From Sva-07 sp963741755 (GTDB lineage Bacteria; Actinomycetota; Acidimicrobiia; Acidimicrobiales; Ilumatobacteraceae), in NCBI GenBank assembly GCA_963741755.1, contig CAVUJG010000018.1:62001-126000 (forward strand): a stretch of 64,000 nucleotides of DNA, written 5' to 3'. Shown here piece by piece: positions 33,838 to 43,200 of the stretch. The stretch's first letter is position 1; each line of letters begins with the position of its first letter. The position numbers and the translations under genes are program-made. The notes beneath the pieces are model-generated. The model saw only the letters and a program-made list of their open reading frames with translations, searched no databases and was not told the DNA's origin.

Positions 33838-35844
33838 ATGGCCATCATCGAACGACCAACCGACACCCCGGAACTCGCCGGTGTCGGCGGCCCCGTCGTC
33901 ACCCCATCATCGTCGTACGGCTACTTCCGCCGACCGGTGCAGACCACTGGTTGGCGCTCGTGGGCGTTCACGGTCGACCACAAGAAGATCGGCATCATGT
34001 ACGGCGTCGTCGCCATGGTGTTCTTCTTCATCGGCGGCTTCGAGGCGCTCCTCATCCGCGCCCAGCTCGCGCAACCCGACGGCACGATCCTGTCGGCCGA
34101 CAAGTACAACCAGATGTTCACGATGCACGCCACCACGATGGTGTTCTTGTTCGTGATGCCGATGGCTGCCGCGTTCGCCAACTACATGATGCCGCTGCAG
34201 ATCGGTGCGCGAGACGTGGCCTTCCCCCGCCTCAACGCGCTGAGTCTGTGGACCTTCGTGTTCGGTGGCATCTTCATCAACACGTCCTGGATCCTCGGTG
34301 GCGCTGCCGACGGCGGCTGGTTCATGTATGCCCCGAACAGTTCGGTTCCGTTCTCGCCCACCAACGGCATCGACTTCTGGGTGCTCGGCCTGCTGATGAC
34401 CGGCATCGCCTCGCAGGTCGGTGCGGTCAACCTGATCGTCACGGCCCTCAACATGCGTGCGCCCGGCATGACGTTGATGCGGATGCCGATCTTCACCTGG
34501 ATGGCCCTCGTCGTGCAGTTCCTGCTGCTGTTCGCCATCCCGATCATCACCGTGGCGTTGTTCCTGTTGTTGTTCCAACGAAATTTCGGTGCGACGTTCT
34601 TCTCGGTCGCCGACGGCGCCGATCCGCTGCTGTGGCAGCACCTGTTCTGGTTGTTCGGACACCCCGAGGTGTACATCCTCGTCTTGCCGTCCTTCGGCAT
34701 CATCTCCGAGGTGCTGCCGACGTTCTCCCGCAAGCCACTGTTCGGCTACCCGTTCGTGGTGTTCTCCGGTGCGGCGATCGGCCTGGTCGGCTTCGGCGTG
34801 TGGGCGCACCACATGTTCGCTGCCGGCCTCGGCCCGATCTCGGTGGCGGTGTTCTCGGTGGCCACGATGGCCATTGCGGTGCCGACCGGCGTCAAGATCA
34901 TCAACTGGACGCTCACGATGTGGGGCGGCAAGTTGTGGTTCTCCACGGCGATGCTGTTCGCCGTCGGCCTGATCGTGCAGTTCACGATCGGCGGACTGTC
35001 GGGTGTCACCCACGCCGTTGCGCCGTCGGACACCCAGCAGACCGACACCTACTACATCGTCGCTCACTTCCACTACGTGATCTTCGGTGGCGCCGTACTC
35101 GGCTTGTTCTCCGGCATCTACTACTGGTGGCCGAAGATCTTCGGCAAGATGCTCAGCGAACGATGGGGACGATGGAACTTCTGGTTGATGATCATCGGCA
35201 TGAACCTCACGTTCGGCCCGATGCACATCATCGGTCTCCAGGGCCAGCCTCGGCGAATGTACGTCTTCACCGAGAACCGGGCCGGTGAGGGCTTCTTCAA
35301 CCTCGCGTTCTGGAACCTGATCTCGTCGATCGGTGCCTTCCTGCTCGGTCTGGGAGCACTCTTCTTCCTCGTCAACGTGTGGGTCAGCCGCAAGAACCCG
35401 CCGGCCCCCGCCGATCCGTGGGACGCTCGCAGCCTCGAGTGGATCACGACCAGCCCGCCGAAGGAGCACAACTTCGACCGGATCCCCGAGATCCACATGC
35501 TCGACGAATTCTTCCACCGCAAGTACGAAGACGTCGGCGAAGACGGTCAGCACGACTACAAGAAGATGCGAACCGGCGAGGAAGTCATCGCGATCGAGGA
35601 AGAGCACGCCGACGCGCACATCCACCTGCCGTCGCCGTCGTACTGGCCGATGATCCTGTCGTTCGGCATGCTGATCATCGCCTACGGCGTCATCTACAGC
35701 ACGCTGCTGCTCGCCGCTGGTGCTGCGGTCGCGATCCTGGCCCTGTTCGGCTGGGCCCTCGAGCCGCCGACGGCTGACGATTCTGAGTTCGACCCGCCGT
35801 CCTCCGATGGTGGCCAGCCGAGCAAGGAGCTCGCGCATGTCTGA
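33838..35844 (+). CDS. ctaD: cytochrome c oxidase subunit I, catalytic
   Basis: The canonical heme-copper subunit. The heme a His is in TMHATTMVF, the CuB His and cross-linked Tyr in GHPEVY, the CuB pair in WAHHMF, and the heme a3/a ligands in AHFHYVIFGG. The 668-residue length exceeds the usual 550 or so because of a C-terminal extension with an acidic linker (KMRTGEEVIAIEEEHADAH) and two extra helices (SYWPMILSFGMLIIAYGVIY; LLLAAGAAVAILALFGWAL), a subunit IV-like fusion. It reduces oxygen and pumps protons with CtaC, CtaE and CtaF. Confidence 0.97.
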   Translation: MAIIERPTDTPELAGVGGPVVTPSSSYGYFRRPVQTTGWRSWAFTVDHKKIGIMYGVVAMVFFFIGGFEALLIRAQLAQPDGTILSADKYNQMFTMHATTMVFLFVMPMAAAFANYMMPLQIGARDVAFPRLNALSLWTFVFGGIFINTSWILGGAADGGWFMYAPNSSVPFSPTNGIDFWVLGLLMTGIASQVGAVNLIVTALNMRAPGMTLMRMPIFTWMALVVQFLLLFAIPIITVALFLLLFQRNFGATFFSVADGADPLLWQHLFWLFGHPEVYILVLPSFGIISEVLPTFSRKPLFGYPFVVFSGAAIGLVGFGVWAHHMFAAGLGPISVAVFSVATMAIAVPTGVKIINWTLTMWGGKLWFSTAMLFAVGLIVQFTIGGLSGVTHAVAPSDTQQTDTYYIVAHFHYVIFGGAVLGLFSGIYYWWPKIFGKMLSERWGRWNFWLMIIGMNLTFGPMHIIGLQGQPRRMYVFTENRAGEGFFNLAFWNLISSIGAFLLGLGALFFLVNVWVSRKNPPAPADPWDARSLEWITTSPPKEHNFDRIPEIHMLDEFFHRKYEDVGEDGQHDYKKMRTGEEVIAIEEEHADAHIHLPSPSYWPMILSFGMLIIAYGVIYSTLLLAAGAAVAILALFGWALEPPTADDSEFDPPSSDGGQPSKELAHV

Positions 35845-36499
35845 GACCACGATCGAACCGCCGATCACGTCGGAGCCCGACACCGCCGTTCCGGCAGCGT
35901 ACGACGACGGCCAGGATCACATCGGGTTGGCTCACCACACGACGACCGGGCTCTCCAATACCAAGCTGGCCATGTGGCTGTTCCTCGGGTCGGAGTGTTT
36001 GCTGTTCGGTGGGCTGATCTCGACCTACATGCTCTACCGCAACCGCCAGGGCGATGCGATCGGCCCCGACCAGCTGTGGGACATCCCCTTCACGTCGGCG
36101 ACGAGCTTCGTCCTGCTGATGTCGTCGCTCACCATGGTGCTGTCGGTCTCGGCTGCCAAGCGTAAAGACGAACGAGGCACCCGCCTCTGGCTCACCGTGA
36201 CGGCGCTGCTCGGCGGACTGTTCCTCGCCGGCCAGGTCTACGAGTTCACCGTGTTCTACCGGGAGGGCCTCGGCTACACGACCAGCCTGTTCTCGTCGAG
36301 CTTCTACACGCTCACCGGGTTCCACGGCGTCCACGTGGCGGTCGGCATCATCATGTTGCTGTCGCTCGTCGGAATGCTCCTCAAGGGACGTATCGCTGGC
36401 GACAAAGCCGAGACCGTCGAAATGATTGGGCTCTACTGGCACTTCGTCGACGTCGTCTGGATCGTCATCTTCACCCTCGTCTACCTGATTCCGGCCTGA
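35837..36499 (+). CDS. ctaE: cytochrome c oxidase subunit III
   Basis: 220 residues. It has KLAMWLFLGSECLLFGGLIS, the classical first conserved segment, then FTGFHG-type region (YTLTGFHGVHVAVGIIML) and the terminal YWHFVDVVWIVIFTLVYLIP. ATG 35837 overlaps the end of ctaD by 8 bp. The longer open frame upstream is antisense noise within ctaD. Subunit III stabilises the catalytic core and its proton uptake path. Confidence 0.95.
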   Translation: MSETTIEPPITSEPDTAVPAAYDDGQDHIGLAHHTTTGLSNTKLAMWLFLGSECLLFGGLISTYMLYRNRQGDAIGPDQLWDIPFTSATSFVLLMSSLTMVLSVSAAKRKDERGTRLWLTVTALLGGLFLAGQVYEFTVFYREGLGYTTSLFSSSFYTLTGFHGVHVAVGIIMLLSLVGMLLKGRIAGDKAETVEMIGLYWHFVDVVWIVIFTLVYLIPA

Positions 36500-36500
36500 C

Positions 36501-36857
36501 ATGACCATCGACAACGACACCCACGCCTCCGACACGACCGGTCCCGTCTCGCAAGCCGAGCACGACGATCTCTACGGACACCAGATCTCCGACAAGACCT
36601 ACGTCGTGATCGCCCTCATCCTGGCTGTGCTGACGGCCATGGAAGTGGCCGCCACCGAGATCTCCAGCGTTCCGGATTCACTCCTGGTCCCATTGCTGCT
36701 CCTGCTGATGGCGGTCAAGTTCTTCGTCGTCGTCAGCTACTTCATGCACCTCAAGCACGACGCTGCACTGTTCAAGTTCGGCTTCTACATTGGGCTCGCG
36801 GGCGCCATCGTGCTGTATTCGATCGTGCTCATGACGTTCCACTTCTTCGTCAACTGA
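36501..36857 (+). CDS. ctaF: cytochrome c oxidase subunit IV (prokaryotic type)
   Basis: A 118-residue protein with three helices (TYVVIALILAVLTAMEVAA; LLVPLLLLLMAVKFFVVVSYFMHLKHD; GLAGAIVLYSIVLMTFHFF). The KFFVVVSYFMHLKHD segment is the hallmark of the COX4_pro family. It starts 1 bp after the ctaE stop and is a small structural subunit of the oxidase. Confidence 0.9.
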   Translation: MTIDNDTHASDTTGPVSQAEHDDLYGHQISDKTYVVIALILAVLTAMEVAATEISSVPDSLLVPLLLLLMAVKFFVVVSYFMHLKHDAALFKFGFYIGLAGAIVLYSIVLMTFHFFVN

Positions 36858-36882
36858 CCAATCCCTCGGAGGGGAGCCCCCC

Positions 36883-37821
36883 ATGCTCGCCCAAGTCCTC
36901 GACCCCTGGCGTTACCAGTGGCACCCGGAAGTCTGGGTGCTCGTTGCGTTCCTGACCGGCGCGTACATCTACATGGTGCGAGTGATCGGCCCCAAGGCGG
37001 TCGCTCCGGGACAGCCCGTGGTCACCCGATTCAACATCGGCTGCTTCGTCGGGGCCATGGCGATGATGTGGGCGGCGAGTGACTGGCCGATTCACGACAT
37101 CGGTGAGGAGTACCTGTACTCCGCACACATGCTCCAGCACATGATGCTGAGCTACTTCCTGCCGCCTTTGGTCCTGATGGCGACACCGGAATGGCTGCTT
37201 CGGGTGCTCGTGGGCAACGGCAAGCTCTATCGGGGCGTCGCGTTCATGTGCAAGCCGGTGATCGCTGCGGTGGTGTTCAACGCGGTGATCATCATCACCC
37301 ACATCCCGGGCGTGGTCACCGCATCGGTCGACAACGGCCCGCTGCACTACTCGCTGCACTTCGCGGTCGTGCTCTCGTCGCTGCTGATGTGGATGCCGGT
37401 CGTGGGTCCGTTCCCGGAACTGCAGATCGGCCCGCTGGGCAAGTGCATCTATCTCTTCCTGCAGTCGATGGTGCCCACCATCCCCGCGGCCTGGCTGACG
37501 TTTGCGTCGGGCGCGGTGTACCAGACCTACGACATCCCGGTCAGAGTATGGGGGATGTCGGTCCAGCACGACCAGCAGCTCGCGGGCGCGATCATGAAGA
37601 CCGGTGGTGGGATCTTCCTGTGGTCGATCATCATCTTCCTGTTCTTCAAGCGTTTCGCCGGCGGTTATCACGCCGAGAACGACGACAGCTACCGCCGACC
37701 GATCCCGGACGCGGAGCTCACCGGCGATCCCGTGACCGACTCGAGTCGGCCACTGACCACCGCCGACGTCGAACGGGCGTTCGCGAAGGTGCCCGCCGCT
37801 CGCGACGAGCGGTCCTCCTAA
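36883..37821 (+). CDS. ctaG: cytochrome c oxidase assembly protein (caa3_CtaG type)
   Basis: 312 residues, about seven helices, with family motifs RYQWHPEVW, SDWPIHDIGEEYLYSAHMLQHMML, FPPL-like LPPLVLMATPEWL and a C-terminal DQQLAGAIMKTGGGIFLW. The His/Met-rich motif on helix 2-3 is thought to handle copper during CuB assembly. A GGAGGGGAG ribosome site precedes ATG 36883. It is the last gene of the cta cluster. Confidence 0.92.
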   Translation: MLAQVLDPWRYQWHPEVWVLVAFLTGAYIYMVRVIGPKAVAPGQPVVTRFNIGCFVGAMAMMWAASDWPIHDIGEEYLYSAHMLQHMMLSYFLPPLVLMATPEWLLRVLVGNGKLYRGVAFMCKPVIAAVVFNAVIIITHIPGVVTASVDNGPLHYSLHFAVVLSSLLMWMPVVGPFPELQIGPLGKCIYLFLQSMVPTIPAAWLTFASGAVYQTYDIPVRVWGMSVQHDQQLAGAIMKTGGGIFLWSIIIFLFFKRFAGGYHAENDDSYRRPIPDAELTGDPVTDSSRPLTTADVERAFAKVPAARDERSS

Positions 37822-37864
37822 CCGATCGACACCGGTCGAGCGCCGAGCGGTAGCGTTCGTTGGC

Positions 37865-39208
37865 GTGATCGACCAGCGGCTCCTGCGCACCGACCTTGCC
37901 GGCGTCAACGCGGCACTGGCGCGACGGGGACGCCCGTCGTTGCTCGACGAGGTCGACCAAGCCGCCGGACTCGACGCCCGCCTGCTCGACATCACCGGGC
38001 GGCGTGACGCCATCCGAGCGCGGGTGAACACCATCTCCAAGGAGGTCGGTCGGCTCCGTCGCGATGGCGACGTCGACGCCGCCGAGGCATTGCAGGCCGA
38101 GAGCCGGGAACTCGGCGACGAGGAACGAACGCTTGCGGCTGAGCACGACGAGGTCGCATCGACGCTGCGGGACCTGCTGCTCGGGCTCCCCAACCTCCCA
38201 CATCCGGACGCCCCCGACGGCGCCGACGACTCCGACAATCCGATCGTCACCGGACCGGTTGGCCTGCTCGACGACGTGCCCGAGCACCTCCGGGTGCCCC
38301 ACTGGGAGACCGCAACGGCGCTCGGCATTCTCGACAACGAACGCGCAGTCAAGATCTCCGGCGCGATGTTCACCATGCAACGCGGCGCGGGCGCAACGCT
38401 GGCGCGAGCGCTCTGTCAGTACGGCCTCGACCTCAATGCCGACGTGCACGAAGAAGTTCGACCGCCGTCACTGGTGAGCACAGCGACCCTGACCGCGACC
38501 GGTCAGTTGCCGAAGTTCGCCGACGACGCCTATGCGATCGAGCGTGACGATCTGTGGTGCATCCCCACCGCCGAAGTGCCCCTCACGTCGATCTATGCCG
38601 ACGAGACCCTCGACGACAGCGAACTCCCGATACGCGTGATGGCCCACAGTGCCTCGTACCGACGCGAGGCGGGTTCCGCTGGTCGCGACACCCGTGGAAT
38701 GCTGCGAGCCCACGAGTTCGACAAGGTCGAGATCCTTGCGTTTGCGACACCAGAGCAGGCTCCGGCGTTGCTCACCGACATGGTTGCACGGGCCGAACGG
38801 GCGATCGCGGGGCTTGGACTGCCGTACCGGATCATCGAGATCTGCACCGGCGACATGGGCCAGAGCCACCATCGCAGCTTCGACATCGAGGTCTACGCCC
38901 CGGGCGCCGACGCCTGGCTCGAAGTGTCGTCGATCAGCTGGTTCAGCGACTACCAGGCCCGCCGCGGCAACGTTCGTTTCAAGCGACACGACGCCGATGG
39001 CAAGCCGATGAAGGGCACCGAGTTCGTTCACACGCTCAACGGTTCTGCCTTGGCGGTGCCCCGAGTATGGGCGGCGATCATCGAGAACTACCGCAACGCC
39101 GACGGTTCGGTCACCGTTCCCGAGGCGCTGCGACCGTACATGCGTGGTATCGAGCGCATCGAGGCTGCCCACCAGTCCGTCCCGTCCGCACAGCCGACTG
39201 TCGCGTGA
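37865..39208 (+). CDS. serS: seryl-tRNA synthetase
   Basis: A class II synthetase of 447 residues that charges the serine tRNAs. The N-terminal coiled-coil arm (about 30-110) is followed by motif 2 (HSASYRREAGSAGRDTRGMLRAHEFDKVE) and motif 3 (LNGSALAVPR.WAAIIENY). Cys/Thr active-site signature IPTAEVPLTS is present. The GTG start at 37865 lies 8 nt after a TAGCGT box (37851-37856), a likely leaderless promoter. Confidence 0.96.
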   Translation: MIDQRLLRTDLAGVNAALARRGRPSLLDEVDQAAGLDARLLDITGRRDAIRARVNTISKEVGRLRRDGDVDAAEALQAESRELGDEERTLAAEHDEVASTLRDLLLGLPNLPHPDAPDGADDSDNPIVTGPVGLLDDVPEHLRVPHWETATALGILDNERAVKISGAMFTMQRGAGATLARALCQYGLDLNADVHEEVRPPSLVSTATLTATGQLPKFADDAYAIERDDLWCIPTAEVPLTSIYADETLDDSELPIRVMAHSASYRREAGSAGRDTRGMLRAHEFDKVEILAFATPEQAPALLTDMVARAERAIAGLGLPYRIIEICTGDMGQSHHRSFDIEVYAPGADAWLEVSSISWFSDYQARRGNVRFKRHDADGKPMKGTEFVHTLNGSALAVPRVWAAIIENYRNADGSVTVPEALRPYMRGIERIEAAHQSVPSAQPTVA

Positions 39209-39212
39209 CGAG

Positions 39213-39884
39213 ATGACCGACTGGGCAGCTCCCGACAAGCGTGCCGAGCTGTGGGGTCGGCGCGTCCAGTACGAGACCGCCGGCCTCGACGTCGGTGATG
39301 TCGACCCGGACCCCGTGGTGCAATGGCACCGATGGCACCACGACGCTTCCGAGGGCGGGGTGGCCGAGCCGAACGCGATGACGGTGGCCACGATTGGTGC
39401 CGACGGTGCTCCCGATGCGCGCATCGTGCTCGTGCGCACCGCCGACGAGCGCGGCCTGGTCTTCTACACCAACTTCGAGAGTGCCAAGAGTCGTCAACTC
39501 GACGCAGCGCCCGTCGCATCGGCAGTCTTCTCGTGGCTCGATCTGCATCGACAGGTTCGGGTTCGAGCGACGGTCGAGCGCGTGGCCGAGGCTGAGAGCG
39601 ACGCCTACTTCGCGTCGAGGCCGCGTGCGAGCCAGCTCGGTGCGTGGGCGTCGCCGCAGAGCACCGAACTCGACGGTCGTGGAGCGCTCGAGGAGCGGGT
39701 CATCGCCTTCGACGAACGCTTCGCCGACCTCGAGGTGCCCCGGCCGGCCCACTGGGGTGGCTGGCGGATGGTTCCGTTCGAGTGGGAGTTCTGGCAAGGC
39801 CGACCGAGCCGCCTCCACGACCGCCTCCGCTACCGTCGGGCCTCGGCCGACGCGCCGTGGTCGATCACCCGCCTCGCCCCCTGA
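39213..39884 (+). CDS. pdxH: pyridoxamine 5'-phosphate oxidase
   Basis: An FMN enzyme that oxidises PNP/PMP to PLP. 223 residues, with the FMN-binding split barrel (AMTVATIGADGAPDARIVLVR; GLVFYTNFESAKSRQLDAAP), YFASRPRASQLGAWASPQS, the WGGWRMVPFEWEFWQGRPSRLHDR signature region and the C-terminal W.I.RLAP. ATG 39213 is 4 bp after the serS stop, so the two are co-transcribed. Confidence 0.95.
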   Translation: MTDWAAPDKRAELWGRRVQYETAGLDVGDVDPDPVVQWHRWHHDASEGGVAEPNAMTVATIGADGAPDARIVLVRTADERGLVFYTNFESAKSRQLDAAPVASAVFSWLDLHRQVRVRATVERVAEAESDAYFASRPRASQLGAWASPQSTELDGRGALEERVIAFDERFADLEVPRPAHWGGWRMVPFEWEFWQGRPSRLHDRLRYRRASADAPWSITRLAP

Positions 39885-40096
39885 CGCCTCGTCCCGCCCG
39901 CCCAGCACCCTCCACATCACGACGTCGCTATGCGATCGACGTCCACAGTTCGACGTCGACCAGCTACCCGAAATCGTGCGCACGTCGCGCGGGCGGAACG
40001 ATCCGCACCAATTTCGGGCAGGGGGGACGTCGGAACGATTGCGAAACTGCAGGTCGGGGGGTTGAACGTGACGTGCGGAGGGGCGAGGCTGTCGCG

Positions 40097-40780
40097 ATGA
40101 CGAAGGTGCTGGTGGTCGACGACGAGCCGACCGTGCGCGAAGTGGTGGTCGGTTACCTGCGTCGAGATGGCCACGACGTTGCCGAAGCCGGCGACGGAAC
40201 GACCGCGCTGGAACTGCTCGACGCCGACCCGCCGGACCTCGTTGTCCTCGACATGATGCTGCCGGGCGTCCACGGCCTCGACGTGCTGCGGCGGGTGCGC
40301 GCCACCAGTGACATCCCCGTGATCATGCTCACGGCGCGCGCCGAGGAGTCCGACCGCGTGGCCGGCCTCGAACTCGGCGCGGACGACTACGTCGTCAAGC
40401 CGTTCTCGCCGCGGGAACTCGCGGCACGGGTCAACGGTGTCCTTCGTCGCACCAACGGTCGCCAGGCGTCCGCTCCGGGCCCGATCGTCCACGGACCGCT
40501 CACCGTCGAACCCCTCAGCCGGCAGGTCACACTCGATGGTCGGCTGATCGAGATGACCCCGAAGGAGTTCGACGTCCTCGCCTTTCTCGCCGCTTCGCCG
40601 CGGCAGGTGTTCTCGAGAGCGCAGCTGTTGGAGTCGGTGTGGCAGTCCTCGCCCGAGTGGCAGGATCCGGCGACCGTGACCGTGCACGTGCGCCGCATCC
40701 GCAACAAGATCGAAGACGACCCCGAGAAGCCGCGTTGGATCACCACCGTGTGGGGTGTCGGGTATCGGTTCGAGCCGTGA
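40097..40780 (+). CDS. OmpR-family response regulator
   Basis: 227 residues. The receiver has the acidic pair VVDDEPTVRE, phosphoacceptor Asp in VVLDMMLPG, Thr in IMLTARAEE and Lys in VVKPFSPREL. The winged helix follows (EMTPKEFDVLAFLAASPRQVFSRAQLLESVW...VTVHVRRIRNKI...TVWGVGYRFEP). GTGA overlap with the histidine kinase gene shows a two-component operon. The target is unknown. A 212-bp gap upstream shows no clear feature. Confidence 0.93.
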   Translation: MTKVLVVDDEPTVREVVVGYLRRDGHDVAEAGDGTTALELLDADPPDLVVLDMMLPGVHGLDVLRRVRATSDIPVIMLTARAEESDRVAGLELGADDYVVKPFSPRELAARVNGVLRRTNGRQASAPGPIVHGPLTVEPLSRQVTLDGRLIEMTPKEFDVLAFLAASPRQVFSRAQLLESVWQSSPEWQDPATVTVHVRRIRNKIEDDPEKPRWITTVWGVGYRFEP

Positions 40781-41808
40781 ACACGTCCGTCGGTCAGCGG
40801 CGCCGCATGCGGCCCTTCGATCGCATCGGCGTGCGTTTCGTGGTGGCGATGCTGGCCGTGCTCGGCGTCGCAGTGGTGATGATCGCCATCGCTGCGCAGT
40901 CGATGTTCATCAACGAGCACGATCAGCGATTGCTGATGTGGGTGCTCATTCCGGCCGTGCTCGGCGCGGCACTCGTGGCGATGCTGATGGCTCGTCCCGT
41001 CGCTCGCGACGCGTCGAAGATCTGTGACGCTGCCATGCGCGTCGCCGACGGCGACCTCAGCGCTCGAACGGGCGTCGTGCGCTCCGACGAGCTGGGTGAG
41101 GCGGCAGCGATGTTCGACCTGATGGTCGACCGGCTCGATGCGATCGAACGCGAGCGTTCCGTCATGCTGTCGTCGATCTCCCACGACCTGCGCACGCCGC
41201 TCGCTGCACTCCGCGCATCGGTCGAAGCGATCCGCGACGGCGTGGCGCCCGATCCCGATGCCTACCTGTCGGGCATGGAACGCCAGATCAAGGCGCTCGC
41301 CTCGCTGGTCGACGACCTGCAGCTGCACAGCCGGATCGTCAGCGGCACCTACGACGTGACGCGAACTCGGCTCGACCTCACCGAACTCGCCGACGAAGCA
41401 ATGGAGACCCTGCGCCCCCTTGCTGAGACCCGCCGCGTTGCGCTGCTGCTCGAAGCCGAACAGCGCGTCACCGTCGACGCCGACGGTGCGCAGCTCGCCC
41501 GGGTGATCCGCAACCTGCTCGAAAACGCGATCCGCCACGCTCCCGACGACTCGGTCGTCTTGGTGCAGGTCGCAGCGAGTCCGGGAATCGCGACGCTGCG
41601 TGTCGTCGATGAGGGCGACGGCTTCCCGCCGGACTTCCGTGAGCGGGCGTTCGAGCCGTTCACGCGGGCTGACCCGGCGCGTGATCTCCGCACCGGTACT
41701 GCTGGCCTCGGGCTCTCGATTGCCCGGGGCATCGTGACGGCGCATGGCGGCACGATCGGCGTCGCCGACGGCCCGGGCGGCATCGTCGAAGTCGCTCTAC
41801 CGGCCTGA
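40777..41808 (+). CDS. sensor histidine kinase
   Basis: 343 residues. Two helices (FVVAMLAVLGVAVVMIAIAA; LLMWVLIPAVLGAALVAMLM) with almost no periplasmic loop, then a HAMP domain, the H box SSISHDLRTPLAALRASVE, N box IRNLLENAIRHA, G1 DEGDGFPPDF and G2 GTAGLGLSIARGIV. GTG 40777 overlaps the regulator stop. With such a small sensing loop it probably detects a membrane or intracellular signal. Confidence 0.92.
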   Translation: MNTSVGQRRRMRPFDRIGVRFVVAMLAVLGVAVVMIAIAAQSMFINEHDQRLLMWVLIPAVLGAALVAMLMARPVARDASKICDAAMRVADGDLSARTGVVRSDELGEAAAMFDLMVDRLDAIERERSVMLSSISHDLRTPLAALRASVEAIRDGVAPDPDAYLSGMERQIKALASLVDDLQLHSRIVSGTYDVTRTRLDLTELADEAMETLRPLAETRRVALLLEAEQRVTVDADGAQLARVIRNLLENAIRHAPDDSVVLVQVAASPGIATLRVVDEGDGFPPDFRERAFEPFTRADPARDLRTGTAGLGLSIARGIVTAHGGTIGVADGPGGIVEVALPA

Positions 41809-42429
41809 CGCGACGGCAGTCGGCGCCGCTGCGGGCCATGACGTGGCCGCCTCGGCCAAGCCGTCGATCAGTGACTCGGTATGGGGCGTGAGGCCTGGTC
41901 CCTCCCAGTCCCACCACAGCGGACTCGAACCCCGAACTCGTGGTGGCAGTTCGATCTGCACGCCGCCGTCACGTGGAAGGTTGACCGGGTTGGCGGGGTG
42001 GAGCCCACGCAGCGGTTGTGGGATCGTGTCGATCTCGGTGCGGATGTCGTAGGCCGGGAGTGTTCGTCGGAGCGCATCACCGACGTGCTCGGCGAACGAG
42101 CGATTGCCGCCACCGAGCAGCAGCGACCCGAACAGCCCGCGGCGCCCGTAGCCGTGCACGGTGATCACGATGTCGACGTGCTCGATGAACGCGGCGAGCG
42201 CAGCGGACTCGTCGGGATTGACCTGGATCGATGGGAGGTGGTCGCGCATGCCCGGCGGTTGGATCACGCTGTAGCACGACGCGTTGGCGCGCGTGGCGGC
42301 TCGACGGGCGATCACGTCGGTCATCGCTTCGAGCGCACCGCCGTGGTACGCCATGAATCCGATCCGGCCGCGCAGCTCAGTGACCTCCTCGACGCCTGGC
42401 TGCGCAAGGAGCGTGGAGAAGGCGGACAC
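41797..42429 (-). CDS. poly-gamma-glutamate hydrolase-like protein (PghP family)
   Basis: A 210-residue protein resembling the zinc-dependent poly-gamma-glutamate hydrolase family known from Bacillus phage PghP and actinobacterial homologues. Matching segments are MAYHGGALEAMTDVIA (metal-binding H-G-G-x-E), HVDIVITVHGYG (second His) and VQIELPPRVRG, a conserved C-terminal strand. The start is GTG 42429. It converges on the kinase gene with a 12-bp overlap. It could degrade gamma-linked glutamate polymers; the natural substrate here is unknown. Confidence 0.75.
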   Translation of the reverse strand: MSAFSTLLAQPGVEEVTELRGRIGFMAYHGGALEAMTDVIARRAATRANASCYSVIQPPGMRDHLPSIQVNPDESAALAAFIEHVDIVITVHGYGRRGLFGSLLLGGGNRSFAEHVGDALRRTLPAYDIRTEIDTIPQPLRGLHPANPVNLPRDGGVQIELPPRVRGSSPLWWDWEGPGLTPHTESLIDGLAEAATSWPAAAPTAVASGR

Positions 42430-42456
42430 CGTCCCATGATCGCAGCATCTCGGCCG

Positions 42457-42462
42457 TACAGT
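42457..42462 (+). promoter_or_regulatory. -10 box of a leaderless promoter (orn)
   Basis: TACAGT is followed by 7 nt and ATG 42470. That ATG is also the start expected from family alignment (MLVWMDLEMTG), so the two lines of evidence agree. Confidence 0.55.
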
Positions 42463-42469
42463 GATGTCG

Positions 42470-43054
42470 ATGTTGGTGTGGATGGACCTGGAGATGACCG
42501 GACTGGATCACACGTCCGATGTGATCGTCGAGATCGCGACGATCGTCACCGATGACGACCTGACGATCATCGCCGAGGGGCCCGATCTCGTGGTCCATCA
42601 ATCCGATGACGTTCTGGCCAACATGGACCCGTTCGTGGTCGACATGCACACGAAGTCCGGCCTGCTCGAACAGATCAAGGCGTCCACCGTCAGCCTCGAG
42701 GCGGCCGGCGCGGCGACCCTCGAGTTCATCAAGCAGCACGTACCCGAGCCGGCGAGCGTTCCGTTGTGCGGCAACTCGATCGGTACCGACCGGCGGTTCC
42801 TCGCGGCGTACCTGCCCGACATCGAGAACCACTTGCACTACCGGTCGATCGACGTGTCGAGCGTGAAGGAACTGGTCAAGCGCTGGTACCCCAGCATCGA
42901 CGCCGACCGCCCGAGAGGGCATGGATCGCACCGCGCCCTCGACGACATCCGCGAGTCGATTCGCGAGATGGCGTACTACCGCGAGCACGTGTTCGTGCCG
43001 GCGCCCCTCGCTGAGGCAGCCGGGAGCGTCACCGCCGAACAGTCGCGGGAATAG
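42470..43054 (+). CDS. orn: oligoribonuclease
   Basis: A DEDDh exonuclease that degrades 2-5-nt RNAs and pGpG. The start MLVWMDLEMTGLD carries the first catalytic Asp/Glu. Also present: NSIGTDRRFLAAYLPDIENHLHYRSIDVSSVKEL and the terminal HRALDDIRESI with catalytic His and Asp. 194 residues, normal. GTG 42461 and ATG 42464 are alternative starts, but the promoter box favours 42470. Confidence 0.95.
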   Translation: MLVWMDLEMTGLDHTSDVIVEIATIVTDDDLTIIAEGPDLVVHQSDDVLANMDPFVVDMHTKSGLLEQIKASTVSLEAAGAATLEFIKQHVPEPASVPLCGNSIGTDRRFLAAYLPDIENHLHYRSIDVSSVKELVKRWYPSIDADRPRGHGSHRALDDIRESIREMAYYREHVFVPAPLAEAAGSVTAEQSRE

Positions 43055-43112
43055 GGACCAACGACTCCTCCAGCGGTGATACCCGCGGGGGTACCGTTGG
43101 ATGCAGACGAAC

Positions 43113-43181
43113 GGAGGCCGGGTTCTCCAATCCCCGGACCTCCCCGACCGGTGACGCGGTGCCAGGCATCGCGTCACCGGT
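43113..43181 (+). terminator. two consecutive hairpins after orn
   Basis: The first pairs GGAGGCCGGG with CCCGGACCTCC (43113-43143, one bulge). The second is a perfect 12-bp stem, ACCGGTGACGCG/CGCGTCACCGGT, at 43147-43181 with an 11-nt loop. No U-run follows, so this is either a U-poor actinobacterial terminator or a small structured RNA. Confidence 0.5.
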
Positions 43182-43200
43182 CCGTTCACTTCCCGCCCGT

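Noticed and set aside
33907..35883. 658-codon minus-strand frame rich in Glu, Asp, Arg and His
   Set aside because: It is an antisense shadow of ctaD. The charged composition mirrors hydrophobic codons on the other strand.
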